Positions 23,973 to 32,871 of a stretch of 64,000 nucleotides of DNA are shown one piece after another. This DNA comes from Faucicola sp902506225 (GTDB taxonomy: Bacteria > Pseudomonadota > Gammaproteobacteria > Pseudomonadales > Moraxellaceae). Under the pieces are notes generated by a model. It made no database searches and was not told the DNA's origin. It worked only from the letters and a program-made list of their open reading frames with translations. The position numbers and the translations under genes were made by a program. Location of the stretch: the NCBI GenBank assembly GCA_902506225.1, contig LR733345.1, positions 1,736,001-1,800,000 on the forward strand. The letters run 5' to 3'. Within the stretch, counting starts at the first letter, position 1, and every line of letters starts with the position of its first letter.

Positions 23973-24620
23973 TTATTTAAACCAATCAAGGGTCTGATTA
24001 TTTTCAGCTCGTAAAATTTCATACCAATCCGCTTTTGGCATTTTTGTACCGCCAAAATTTTTACGCTTCAGTTCAAACGGCACTTTATCTTTGATTTTAT
24101 TGATAATTTTAACAAACCGTTCATCTTGCCAACTACAGGGAAACATCAAAGTTGGTTGGATAAATAAGCGATGTTGGCTTAAGTACAACCCCATGTTAGA
24201 GCTGTAAGAACGCCATTCATAATCCATTTCAGGGTCATCAGGCAATTTTACGTTCTCAGCTGCAAAATCTTTCCAAATAAAGCGATAAAATATAAATAGC
24301 TCGACAGCAGGCTCATATCTACTAGAATTTGGATGCTTTCTTAGGGCAAATTCACTCGCCAGTGGCAGTTGATTTAACGTCAATTTCCAGTAGCCTTTCA
24401 CAGATATTTCACCAAATAGTTTTTCTGCTTCTTGGATACTATCCCCATCGCAAACCATCAATTTAATGTCCCGCATCGGCTGGAATAAAGTAAATTCTTG
24501 TAGAAAGTCTTGGGTCTGTTGCCACGCTAATTTTAAATCTTTTAGTCTCGCATTTTGTCCAAATCCTACTGCTTTTTTGGGACTATATATAACGGACGGT
24601 TTATAGCTTTCATAATACAT
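23973..24620 (-). CDS. Protein of unknown function downstream of mfd
   Basis: I do not recognise this 215-residue protein. It is soluble, rich in aromatic residues (Trp, Tyr, Phe) and Lys, with no signal peptide or membrane helix. Distinct stretches are RYEPAVELFIFYRFIWKDF near 105-120 and LYLSQHRLFIQPTLMFPCSW near 150-168. The start lies 4 bases after the mfd stop, so translation coupling with mfd is likely. The ribosome site is otherwise weak. Its position at the end of a housekeeping gene and beside a toxin-antitoxin pair suggests an accessory gene; I see no evidence for a repair role. Confidence 0.75.
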   Translation of the reverse strand: MYYESYKPSVIYSPKKAVGFGQNARLKDLKLAWQQTQDFLQEFTLFQPMRDIKLMVCDGDSIQEAEKLFGEISVKGYWKLTLNQLPLASEFALRKHPNSSRYEPAVELFIFYRFIWKDFAAENVKLPDDPEMDYEWRSYSSNMGLYLSQHRLFIQPTLMFPCSWQDERFVKIINKIKDKVPFELKRKNFGGTKMPKADWYEILRAENNQTLDWFK

Positions 24621-24624
24621 AAAA

Positions 24625-27600
24625 TTATTTCTTTATTGCCAACTGCTCAAGCAAACTTTTGACCGCTTCAATCCGCCCTTCTGGCGTGGCAAGGGCTTTT
24701 TCATCCATCATTTTTAGCCCTGTCGCGCCATTCATTTTAAATTTTTTCGGATTCGACTGAATAAGCCCAATAATGGTAATTGCTTCCACAGGGGTGCTTG
24801 GTGAAAACTCAAAGGTGACTTGCCGCTCATTGCCATCAATCTTGCTAATCTCCAGCGCTTCAGCCATTAAGCGGATTTGGTGAATGGCAAATAAATTTTT
24901 GGTCGGCTCCGGCAAACTGCCAAAACGGTCTAGCATTTCGCTGCGGATGCTAATTAGGCTGTCATAGTCTTCAGCATTAGCGATTTTTTTATAAAACAAT
25001 AGCCGCTGATGGACATCACCCAGATAATCTTCAGGAATGAGGGCCGACAAATGCAAATTAATGTCACTGGTTAGCGATAATGGGGTGTTCAAATCAGGTT
25101 GTTTACCTGCTTTGATGGCTTTGGTGGCACGGTTTAGCATATCCATATACAGATTAAAACCAACTGCTTGCATATTGCCGCTTTGGTTTTTGCCCAGTAG
25201 CTCACCTGCCCCACGAATTTCAAGGTCTTCGCTGGCAAGCATAAAGCCTGCCCCCAAGGTATTAGCACGGCTAATAGCATCAAGGCGTTTTTGGGCGTCG
25301 CTGGTCAAGCCTTTAATAGACGGCACAAGCAGATAACAATAGGCTTGGTGGTGACTACGCCCGACGCGGCCCCGCAGTTGGTGAAGCTGGGCAAGCCCAA
25401 ATTTATCGGCACGGTTGATGATAATGGTGTTGGCATTGGGGATATCAATGCCTGTTTCAATAATGGTAGTACACACCAATACATTGTGTGTTTTGTGGTA
25501 AAACGATTGCATGATTTGCTCAAGTTCTCGTTCTTTCATTTGACCGTGAGCCACTGCCACCCGAGATTCGGGCACAAGCTCTCGCACGGTTTCTGCCATG
25601 CGCTCAATGCTTGCCACATCGTTATGCAGTAAAAACACCTGTCCGCCACGCAATAATTCACGCAAAATCGCTTCTTTGAGTAAGTTATCAGATTTTTGCA
25701 TGACAAAGGTTTTAATTGCCAACCGCCTTGCCGGGGGCGTGGCAATAATCGACATGTTTCTCATACCCGATAACGCCATGTTCAGCGTACGGGGAATGGG
25801 TGTTGCGGTCATTGATAATACATCGACATCTGATTGCATGGCTTTGATACGCTCTTTATCGCGCACGCCAAAACGGTGCTCTTCATCGACAATCATTAGA
25901 CCTAAGTTGGCAAACTTGACATCTTCTTGCAAAATACGGTGGGTACCGATGACGATATCCACTTGCCCATTTGCCAAATCTGCTAAAATTTTGTCGTGTT
26001 GTTTTTTGGTGCCAAAGCGAGACAGGCTTTCAATGCGGATTGGCCAATCGGCAAATCGATCCAAAAAGTTGTCTTCGTGTTGCCCAGCAAGCAGCGTCGT
26101 CGGTACTAGCACTGCCACTTGATACCCTGCTTGCACCGCAATAAAAGCGGCACGCATCGCCACTTCGGTTTTACCAAAACCGACATCACCGCACACCAGC
26201 CTATCCATGGGCTTATTTTGCTTCATATCAAACTTAAGCGCTTCAATGGCATTGGCTTGGTCGGGCGTTTCTTCAAACGCAAATTGACTGGCAAATAAGT
26301 CATATTGGATTTGGTCAATTGGGAAGTTAATGCCCACTTTGGCATCACGGCGGGCTTGCACGTTGAGCAGTTCTGCCGCCACATCATGAATTTGGCTGAG
26401 TGCCTTGGCTTTGGCTTTATCCCATTTACCGCTACCTATGGTATGAAGCGGTGCGGTTGCCGCGTCGCCACCCGCATAACGGCTGATAAGCTGCAGATTT
26501 GCCACAGGCACATACACACTGGCATCATCTGCATAGGTAAGATGGATGAACTCTTGCAGTTGTCTATCAATCTCAAGGGTAATCAAGCCTTGATAACGCC
26601 CAATGCCAAAATCAATATGCACCACAGGGTCGCCGATATTAAGCTCACTGACCGATTTAACCAAAAATTCATCAGACACATCGCTTTGGCGACGGCGGCG
26701 AGTCTGTAACACCTGCCGTCCAAACAACTGGGTTTCTGAGACAATCGCAAACTTATCAGGAAGTACCGCGCCTCGTTCAATCGGTGCAATGGTCAAGGCA
26801 ATCGCAGTGCTATGCGCCTCATCCATGTTTGCAAGAAAGTCGCTCAATCCTGAAACACTTTGCAAATTAAAACGTTTTTGCAACAGCTCCGATAAAATCT
26901 CACGGCGACCCGCAGTTTCGGCAACCAATAATATCGGTTTAGCAAACTGCTCGCGAAATGCCATCAGTCTTTGTAGTGGCTCAGCAAGTTTATGGTCAAC
27001 GGTTAAATCAGGGGGGGTGTCAACCAATGCATTGATTGCCCCTGCTTTGGTGTCATCAATTGGTTGTTCGCTGGTGATAATGCGAGGATATTGGGCAATT
27101 TTTTCGTTAAAGATATGTTCTGCTAGATACAAATCTTGCGGTGCCACAATCGGCTTTTCGATATCGTGCCTGCGGTCATTGTAGCGAGTTTGGATTTGTT
27201 GCCAAAAATTTTGGTAAGCCGTGTCTATTTGATTATCGACGATAAACAAGCTATCTTTGGGCAAATAACTAAAAAAATCCGAGCCATTTTGCCAAGTATC
27301 CGTGTCAAAAAATAACGGCTGATAATACTCCACCCCCGCAGGTGCAATACCGTTCATCACATCGTTAAACAGCTCAAAACGGCGGGCAGATGTGTTGGCA
27401 AAGGTGCTGGCAAAATTGGCGCGAAACGTTTCTTTACCCTCATCCAGGGGAAATTCTCGCGCGGGTAAAATCTGAAAACTGGTGATTTTACCGATGGTTT
27501 CACCCGATTTTTTTTGACTATTGATAAACTTAACATATTGATGGGGGTCACTGTCTTTTAACTCATCCAAATCCGCTTGGGTCAAGCTACGCTGGGTTTG

Positions 27601-28227
27601 CGGGTTAAAAAAACGGATACTCTCAATCTCATCATCAAATAAATCAATGCGCACTGGGAACGGCTGACCAATGGCAAACAAATCAATCACGCTGCCACGC
27701 ACAGCAAACTCCCCAGGCTCAAAGACATTGTCTACCGCATGATAGCCCGCAGTCGCCAGTTTTCGGCGTTCGGTTGCCACATCAAAGGTGTCACCTACTG
27801 ACAAATCAAAGTGTTGACCCAATAGCCATGATGCAGGGGCGACGCGGTGCATTAAGGTCTGCACTGAAATCAGTAAAATACCATCAGTTGGCATATGGGT
27901 AAGCAAATGAATCCGCTCAGAGACAATGTCATGGTGCGGTGACAACTCATCATAGGTGAGCGTTTCCCAATCAGGAAACACATGGGCATCGACCCCACTA
28001 AATGCCAACTCTGTTTCAAGCTGATTGAGCTGATTTTGGTCACGGGTTACGACCACTTTAAGTCGGTTTTGCTGACCACTATAGCTACTGGTGAGGCTAG
28101 TGAGCCATAAGGCTTGCGTCATGCCTTGAAGGTTGCCCAGCCATTTTTTATCATGTTTAGCATTGTCAAACAACGATTGGTTAAGGCGAAAGGAAAGATG
28201 GGATAGTGGGTTTGTAACAGTCGTCAT
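24625..28227 (-). CDS. mfd: Mfd, transcription-repair coupling factor
   Basis: Mfd removes RNA polymerase stalled at DNA damage and recruits UvrA. The 1200-residue product has the full layout: a UvrB-like N-terminal module (residues 1-350, with SGVDAHVFPDWETLTYDELSP), the CarD-like RNA-polymerase-interacting domain near 520-590 (LNIGDPVVHIDFGIGRYQGL), a RecG-like translocase with Walker A GDVGFGKTEVAMRAAF and Walker B DEEHRFGV, the SMTATPIPRTLNMAL motif, and a C-terminal TRCF domain. Length is slightly above E. coli (1148). It appears to be the first gene of a unit running into the 215-residue gene. Confidence 0.97.
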   Translation of the reverse strand: MTTVTNPLSHLSFRLNQSLFDNAKHDKKWLGNLQGMTQALWLTSLTSSYSGQQNRLKVVVTRDQNQLNQLETELAFSGVDAHVFPDWETLTYDELSPHHDIVSERIHLLTHMPTDGILLISVQTLMHRVAPASWLLGQHFDLSVGDTFDVATERRKLATAGYHAVDNVFEPGEFAVRGSVIDLFAIGQPFPVRIDLFDDEIESIRFFNPQTQRSLTQADLDELKDSDPHQYVKFINSQKKSGETIGKITSFQILPAREFPLDEGKETFRANFASTFANTSARRFELFNDVMNGIAPAGVEYYQPLFFDTDTWQNGSDFFSYLPKDSLFIVDNQIDTAYQNFWQQIQTRYNDRRHDIEKPIVAPQDLYLAEHIFNEKIAQYPRIITSEQPIDDTKAGAINALVDTPPDLTVDHKLAEPLQRLMAFREQFAKPILLVAETAGRREILSELLQKRFNLQSVSGLSDFLANMDEAHSTAIALTIAPIERGAVLPDKFAIVSETQLFGRQVLQTRRRRQSDVSDEFLVKSVSELNIGDPVVHIDFGIGRYQGLITLEIDRQLQEFIHLTYADDASVYVPVANLQLISRYAGGDAATAPLHTIGSGKWDKAKAKALSQIHDVAAELLNVQARRDAKVGINFPIDQIQYDLFASQFAFEETPDQANAIEALKFDMKQNKPMDRLVCGDVGFGKTEVAMRAAFIAVQAGYQVAVLVPTTLLAGQHEDNFLDRFADWPIRIESLSRFGTKKQHDKILADLANGQVDIVIGTHRILQEDVKFANLGLMIVDEEHRFGVRDKERIKAMQSDVDVLSMTATPIPRTLNMALSGMRNMSIIATPPARRLAIKTFVMQKSDNLLKEAILRELLRGGQVFLLHNDVASIERMAETVRELVPESRVAVAHGQMKERELEQIMQSFYHKTHNVLVCTTIIETGIDIPNANTIIINRADKFGLAQLHQLRGRVGRSHHQAYCYLLVPSIKGLTSDAQKRLDAISRANTLGAGFMLASEDLEIRGAGELLGKNQSGNMQAVGFNLYMDMLNRATKAIKAGKQPDLNTPLSLTSDINLHLSALIPEDYLGDVHQRLLFYKKIANAEDYDSLISIRSEMLDRFGSLPEPTKNLFAIHQIRLMAEALEISKIDGNERQVTFEFSPSTPVEAITIIGLIQSNPKKFKMNGATGLKMMDEKALATPEGRIEAVKSLLEQLAIKK

Positions 28228-28414
28228 TGTTATCGGTCTTTTGGTTATAAGTCTTTTGATTAAAAAAGGCGAAAAATAATGACGTTATTGTGGGGGTTTT
28301 TGCTGAAAAATTAAAGCTAAAATAGCAGTGTTTTAGCAGACTTTTTGGCAATAATACTTTAACACTTTATCCCTGCAATGCAGCAATCTAGCGTTTTTTA
28401 CCAAAGTGATATGC

Positions 28415-28448
28415 AAAAAAAACACCGCCAATCTGACGGTGTTTTTTT
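28415..28448 (-). terminator. Terminator after the racemase gene
   Basis: AACACCG (28421-28427) pairs with CGGTGTT (28437-28443), with A6 before and T7 after, so it may also act on plus-strand transcripts. The rest of the gap to mfd (28228-28414) shows nothing else. Confidence 0.85.
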
Positions 28449-28460
28449 GTCAAGCTGACG

Positions 28461-29717
28461 TTATTTTTTGAGCGATTTAGTGATTTGGGCTTTGACAAAT
28501 TTAGGATTTGAATTACCCCAGTTGGCGTAGATTTCGGTAAAGAGTGTACCTGTAATATCTTCGATTTCCGACTGGGTGATTTCGGCACTGCCTTGTTTAC
28601 CAAAGATAACCACCTCATCGCCTGCTTTGACATCGGGGTAATCGGTGACATCGACCATAGTGGTATTCATCGAGATTTTGCCCAATGCAGGGACTTTATG
28701 ACCATTAATTAAGACATGACCTTTGTTGGTAAAGGCGCGACGGTAGCCGTCTGAATAACCGAATGGTAAGTTTGCTAAATAGCTATCTCGTGTCAAGGTA
28801 TAAGTGCGGTCATAGCCAACCGTTGAGCCTTTAGGGTAGAAATTGACGCTAGCCACACGGCTTTTGAACGACATAATGTAGTTAAAATCGGGACGTTCAT
28901 AGTAAGGCTCGCCAAACAAAATCGCCCCAGGACGCACCATATCAAACCAACCTTCTGGCACGTTCAGCGACACAAATGAGTTCGCCGCATGGATGGTGAG
29001 TTTTTTACGGTCGAGTTTGGCGGTTTTAATCAGCCAATTGGTGTTTTGTTTAAAACTAGCCAACCCTTTTTGTACATCGGCTTTATCCTCAACAGGAAAA
29101 TGGGTCATGATACCGACGATGTGGAGATTTTTAAGCTTGGTAATTGCCAAAGCGTCTTGTTTAGATTTCTCAACGCTCAAATCCAAGCCGTTACGGTCCA
29201 TGCCACCGTCGTTGAGTGCCATATGAAAATTAATGACCACGCCCGCTGCTCGTGCGATATCACTGGCAGTTTGGGCTTGTTTAAGGGTACCAAATAACTC
29301 TTCGACATTGTATTTTAAGCCGTCTTCAATTTCTTGGTTGGTCGCCGTACGCACCCGCATCACTCGTCCTTTATAGCCGTGTTTGCGGGCGATACGGGCT
29401 TCTTCGTTACTGGCTATGCCGATACAAGGCACTTTATGCTCCATCACGGTAGGCATCAAATTATCAATGCCAAAGCCATACGCATCGGCTTTTAAAATCG
29501 CACAGATTTGGGATTTACCGCCTAAATGTGCGCGCATCGCTTCAATATTATGCCCGTACGCCTCAGTATCTATTTCAAGCCAAGCGTTGGTATTGGCAAG
29601 ATTAACGATATGAGGATTATCGCCAGCATACGTTAGCGCGGGCGCGGCTTGCGCGGGCGCAGCGTGATACATAACGGTGGCGATGGCAAGCGATAGCAGA
29701 GTTTGATGTAGTTTCAT
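28461..29717 (-). CDS. Periplasmic broad-specificity amino acid racemase (Bsr type)
   Basis: The 418-residue protein is an alanine-racemase-fold PLP enzyme with a cleavable signal peptide (hydrophobic segment ending PAQA-AP near residue 24), which cytoplasmic Alr lacks. The PLP lysine is K76 in CAILKADAYGFGI. The segment ALNDGGMDRNGLD, the HAANSFVSLNVPEGW stretch and STVGYDRTYTL closely follow the Vibrio BsrV pattern and differ from Alr (D-T-G-M-x-R). Bsr enzymes make D-Arg, D-Lys, D-Met and others in the periplasm, which affects peptidoglycan. Databases often label them alr. The start at 29717 has GGGA 8 bases upstream; a start four codons earlier is possible. Confidence 0.88.
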   Translation of the reverse strand: MKLHQTLLSLAIATVMYHAAPAQAAPALTYAGDNPHIVNLANTNAWLEIDTEAYGHNIEAMRAHLGGKSQICAILKADAYGFGIDNLMPTVMEHKVPCIGIASNEEARIARKHGYKGRVMRVRTATNQEIEDGLKYNVEELFGTLKQAQTASDIARAAGVVINFHMALNDGGMDRNGLDLSVEKSKQDALAITKLKNLHIVGIMTHFPVEDKADVQKGLASFKQNTNWLIKTAKLDRKKLTIHAANSFVSLNVPEGWFDMVRPGAILFGEPYYERPDFNYIMSFKSRVASVNFYPKGSTVGYDRTYTLTRDSYLANLPFGYSDGYRRAFTNKGHVLINGHKVPALGKISMNTTMVDVTDYPDVKAGDEVVIFGKQGSAEITQSEIEDITGTLFTEIYANWGNSNPKFVKAQITKSLKK

Positions 29718-29883
29718 AATAATTCCCAAAATGATATGACAATAAAAAAATCAGAAAAAGTACGCGCTTTCATGCGCTGATATTAACGCAGTCAAGCCAC
29801 ATAAAAAGCTAATATATCAACAATTGATGCGGTTTTTTAACCAACCTAGTCTACTTTTTAGTTTAGTAGCTTAACTTAGCTCA

Positions 29884-30408
29884 TTAAAGCAATGATGTCG
29901 TACTCACAATCATGCCATTGTTATCGGCATAAACAAAGTCGCCATTATTTATCGTTATTCCACCAAAATTGAGCGTCACACCCACATCGCCCACACCCTT
30001 GCGATTGGATTTGCGGGGAATGGCGCCGAGCGCTTGTACGCCGATTGGCATTTTGCCCATATCATCTACGTCTCGCACACAGCCATACACAATCACGCCA
30101 GCCCAGCCATTATCAACGCCGCTTTGTGCAATCATATCACCTAACAACGCACAGCGCATTGACGCCCCACCATCTACCACCAAGACCTTGCCATTGCCTT
30201 TCTCATCCTTGCCATGCGTGGCTAACAGCTCTTTAACCCGGCTATTGTCTTCAAAGCATTTGACAGTTACCACTTCACCGCCAAATTTTGTGTTACCGCC
30301 ATAGCTAAAAAAGCGTTTGCCTTCCATATTGGGCGCGCAAACTTGACATTCTGGATTATCATCTAATAAATCGCAGGTAATAAAATTTTGTAACGTCATG
30401 TCGCTCAT
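29884..30408 (-). CDS. rraA: RraA-family protein
   Basis: RraA of E. coli binds RNase E and lowers its activity; near relatives are 4-hydroxy-4-methyl-2-oxoglutarate aldolases. The 174 residues match the family: TCDLLDDNPE at the start, then KVLVVDGGASMRCALLGDMI, then GWAGVIVYGCVRDVDDM. The RxxD-like pair in the last motif (R and D) also serves metal binding in the aldolases. So the label RraA does not exclude an aldolase. The second of two adjacent ATGs is chosen for its spacing from AAGGAG. Confidence 0.88.
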   Translation of the reverse strand: MSDMTLQNFITCDLLDDNPECQVCAPNMEGKRFFSYGGNTKFGGEVVTVKCFEDNSRVKELLATHGKDEKGNGKVLVVDGGASMRCALLGDMIAQSGVDNGWAGVIVYGCVRDVDDMGKMPIGVQALGAIPRKSNRKGVGDVGVTLNFGGITINNGDFVYADNNGMIVSTTSLL

Positions 30409-30441
30409 CATCGCTCCTTAAGTCAATTTTTTTTGGGAAGG

Positions 30442-31155
30442 TTAGTTTCTAAACCGCGTCATCGCTAGCATTTCACCGTTACCGATAACTTGGGTTTTCT
30501 TGGCGGTATCGACGCGGTTAGCACATTTTTCATAAGTATGTTTGATGTGCCAATTGTTGCTCACCAGCGCCATTGCCATCGCCACCCTATCGGCTTCTAT
30601 GGGACGGACAGGCAGTTTTTTAGGCACAATAGGTTTGATGAGTTTGTACGCCGTCTGTGCGATGGTTTCAAGTTTACGATCATCGTGTTTGCCAAGCAGC
30701 AAAGAGGGACGAAAAATTGCCAACTCTTGAAAGCCTAAATTACCAATCGACGTCTCAAGCTCACCTTTGACACGGTTATAAAAAAAGCGACTGTCAGCAT
30801 TGGCGCCCATCGCCGATAACAAAAAAAACCGCTCTACACCTTTTTGTTTGCACGCTTTTGCAAATTCGACATTATAGGTAAAGTCGATTTGTCGAAAAGC
30901 CGCTTCACTACCCGCTTCCTTAATGGTGGTACCCAAACAGCTAAAAGCATCGGTGTCTTTACCTATTGACAGCGCAGACACAAATTCATGCATTTGATTA
31001 AAATCTTTGAGCTGGTAAAAATGCATCGAATCACTCAACCCTTTTGGCTGAGAGCGCGCAATGATAATGACTTTTTGATAAAGACTGCCAAGCTGGGTCA
31101 GTAGTGAATTGCCTACCAAGCCGGTTGCACCGATAATTAATGCTGTGCGCTGCAT
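30442..31155 (-). CDS. NAD(P)-binding Rossmann protein, HTATIP2-like
   Basis: The 237-residue protein starts with the dinucleotide-binding motif ALIIGATGLVGNSLL (GxxGxxG). It continues as an atypical short-chain dehydrogenase: FSCLGTTIKEAGSEAAFRQID and FFLLSAMGANADSRFFYNRVKG, with a YNRVKG motif in the place of the catalytic YxxxK. Such NAD(P)H-binding proteins often act as oxidoreductase-like or electron-transfer accessory proteins; the substrate is unknown. The gap of 33 bases to rraA downstream suggests cotranscription. Confidence 0.8.
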   Translation of the reverse strand: MQRTALIIGATGLVGNSLLTQLGSLYQKVIIIARSQPKGLSDSMHFYQLKDFNQMHEFVSALSIGKDTDAFSCLGTTIKEAGSEAAFRQIDFTYNVEFAKACKQKGVERFFLLSAMGANADSRFFYNRVKGELETSIGNLGFQELAIFRPSLLLGKHDDRKLETIAQTAYKLIKPIVPKKLPVRPIEADRVAMAMALVSNNWHIKHTYEKCANRVDTAKKTQVIGNGEMLAMTRFRN

Positions 31156-31324
31156 AAAACAATGACCTCAGTATGAATATTTTATGAGTTTTTAATGTGA
31201 TTTTATTTAATCACAGATAATCAAAACTTTCACCTACAAATACGTTTTTTTCAGCGTTGGTGGGCATTGCCCGCTGGTTTTTTGGTCAATAGACGAAATA
31301 CGCTGAATAATCTGCCGAAGTAAG

Positions 31325-31353
31325 TTGTTATTGTAGCGTGAGTTTGTTAAAAT
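31325..31353 (+). promoter_or_regulatory. Promoter of rpsT
   Basis: TTGTTA, a 17-base spacer and TAAAAT, about 150 bases before rpsT. The predicted leader is therefore long. The rest of the 351-base gap (31156-31506) holds no other feature I can support. Confidence 0.55.
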
Positions 31354-31506
31354 AGCGGGCTTTAAATCCGCTTGATATCGTTAATTGTGTTTCCGTGTCT
31401 AGTGATTCAAGGATTCAAGCAACCCTCACTACCCGTGTCTGTAATAAGCGAATGGCTGCTCACTTACTAACAGATCGATTTATATTGCAAATCCAAGGAG
31501 ATTTAC

Positions 31507-31776
31507 GTGGCAAATTCTGCACAAGCTCGCAAACGCGCTCGTCAAAACGTTAAACGTCGTCAATTAAAAGCATCACAACGTTCTATGGTTCGTACTTTCA
31601 TCAAACATGTGGTAAAAGCCGTTGAAGATAAAAACTACGACGCAGCGACTGAAGCTTACAAAAAAGCAGTTCCAGTGATTGACCGTATTGCTGACAAAGG
31701 CGTGATTCACAAAAACAAAGCAGCACGTCATAAAAGCCGCTTAAACAAAGCAATTAAAGCCCTTAAAACTGCTTAA
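31507..31776 (+). CDS. rpsT: RpsT, 30S ribosomal protein S20
   Basis: S20 is a primary binder of the 5' domain of 16S rRNA. The 89-residue basic, helical protein starts MANSAQARKRARQNVKRRQL and ends KAARHKSRLNKAIKALK, as expected. The start codon is GTG with a strong ribosome site (CAAGGAG, 6 bases away). E. coli rpsT also uses a non-ATG start (UUG) and is autoregulated through its leader. The leader of about 150 bases here could serve the same purpose, but no structure was verified. A strong terminator follows. Confidence 0.97.
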   Translation: MANSAQARKRARQNVKRRQLKASQRSMVRTFIKHVVKAVEDKNYDAATEAYKKAVPVIDRIADKGVIHKNKAARHKSRLNKAIKALKTA

Positions 31777-31794
31777 TTGTTTGTTGCATTAAAA

Positions 31795-31823
31795 AAGCCA
31801 ATTCACATTGAATTGGCTTTTTT
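31795..31823 (+). terminator. Terminator after rpsT
   Basis: AAGCCAATTCA and TGAATTGGCTT form an 11-bp stem with a 3-base loop, followed by a T-run. Confidence 0.92.
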
Positions 31824-31873
31824 ATTGAGCCTGATTTGGCTATAAAATTGATTTAATTATAAAAAAGGCTGAA

Positions 31874-31904
31874 ATAAAAAAAGCTGAAATCGAAATTTCA
31901 GCTT
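31874..31904 (-). terminator. Terminator after adk
   Basis: AAGCTGAAAT (31881-31890) pairs with ATTTCAGCTT (31895-31904). T-run on the minus strand. Confidence 0.85.
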
Positions 31905-31953
31905 TTTATTTAGCTTACCTAAAGCCCATTGATGCGTTTCATCATGGTTTTAA

Positions 31954-32610
31954 TTATGCTTTTAATTCAGCTAGGACTTGCTCACTGACTTTATCAATCG
32001 CTTGTGTGCCATCAAATTTGGCATAGCGAGGCGCGTTTTGACCTGATTTTGCCAAGTCTTGATAAAAACCAACCAAAGCTTCTGTTTGGTTATGATAAGT
32101 CGCTAAACGATCGCGGATGGTTTCTTCTTTATCGTCCTCACGCTGAACCAAATCTTCACCAGTTTCGTCATCCTTACCTTCCACTTTAGGTGGATTATAG
32201 ACCACATGGTACACGCGACCTGAAGCAGGATGAGAGCGACGACCTGACAAACGAGACACGATATCTTCATCAGGTACAGCAATTTCTATTACGTTATCGA
32301 TGTGTACGCCTGCATCGGCTAACGCTTGCGCTTGTGGAATGGTACGCGGAAAGCCATCAAAAATGCAGCCGTTGGCGCAATCTGGCTGCGCAATACGGGC
32401 TTTAACTAGGTTGATAATTAAATCATCTGAGACAAGTCCACCGGCATCCATGATACTTTTGGCTTGTTTGCCAAGCTCAGTACCTTCTTTGATAGCGGCA
32501 CGTAGCATATCACCTGTTGAAATTTGTGGAATATTAAATTCCTTGGTGATGATTTGTGCTTGGGTACCCTTACCAGCGCCAGGTGGCCCTAAAAGAATAA
32601 TACGCTTCAT
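31954..32610 (-). CDS. adk: Adk, adenylate kinase
   Basis: Adk converts AMP and ATP to two ADP and keeps the adenylate pool balanced. The 218 residues show the P-loop LLGPPGAGKGTQ, the AMP-binding STGDMLRAAI, and CIFDGFPRTIPQAQAL. The LID domain (RRSHPASGRVYHVVYNPPK...) is of the long, cysteine-free Gram-negative type. The ribosome site AAGGA lies 12 bases before the ATG. It is a single-gene unit with a clear terminator. The 261 bases between adk and ccmI hold only AT-rich sequence with an imperfect 17-bp duplication near 32821-32855. Confidence 0.97.
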   Translation of the reverse strand: MKRIILLGPPGAGKGTQAQIITKEFNIPQISTGDMLRAAIKEGTELGKQAKSIMDAGGLVSDDLIINLVKARIAQPDCANGCIFDGFPRTIPQAQALADAGVHIDNVIEIAVPDEDIVSRLSGRRSHPASGRVYHVVYNPPKVEGKDDETGEDLVQREDDKEETIRDRLATYHNQTEALVGFYQDLAKSGQNAPRYAKFDGTQAIDKVSEQVLAELKA

Positions 32611-32871
32611 AAACCTATTCCTTAAGTCGAAATTATTAAAATCGCCCTATCTCATTACTGAAATAGCAAAAAAGACCCACAAATGGTGTGTTCGAATAAC
32701 TAACAGTTTTGAAATACTGGGTTAACAATACTCGTTAACCGCTAAAATCTCAAGCAATTTTTGCAAAATAATTTAAATTGATAGCGGTATTAAAAATAAA
32801 AATGTAGCAAGCTTTAATCCGCCCCTTATTCAATTAAGCCCCTATTCAATCAAGGGATTTTTTATAATGAT

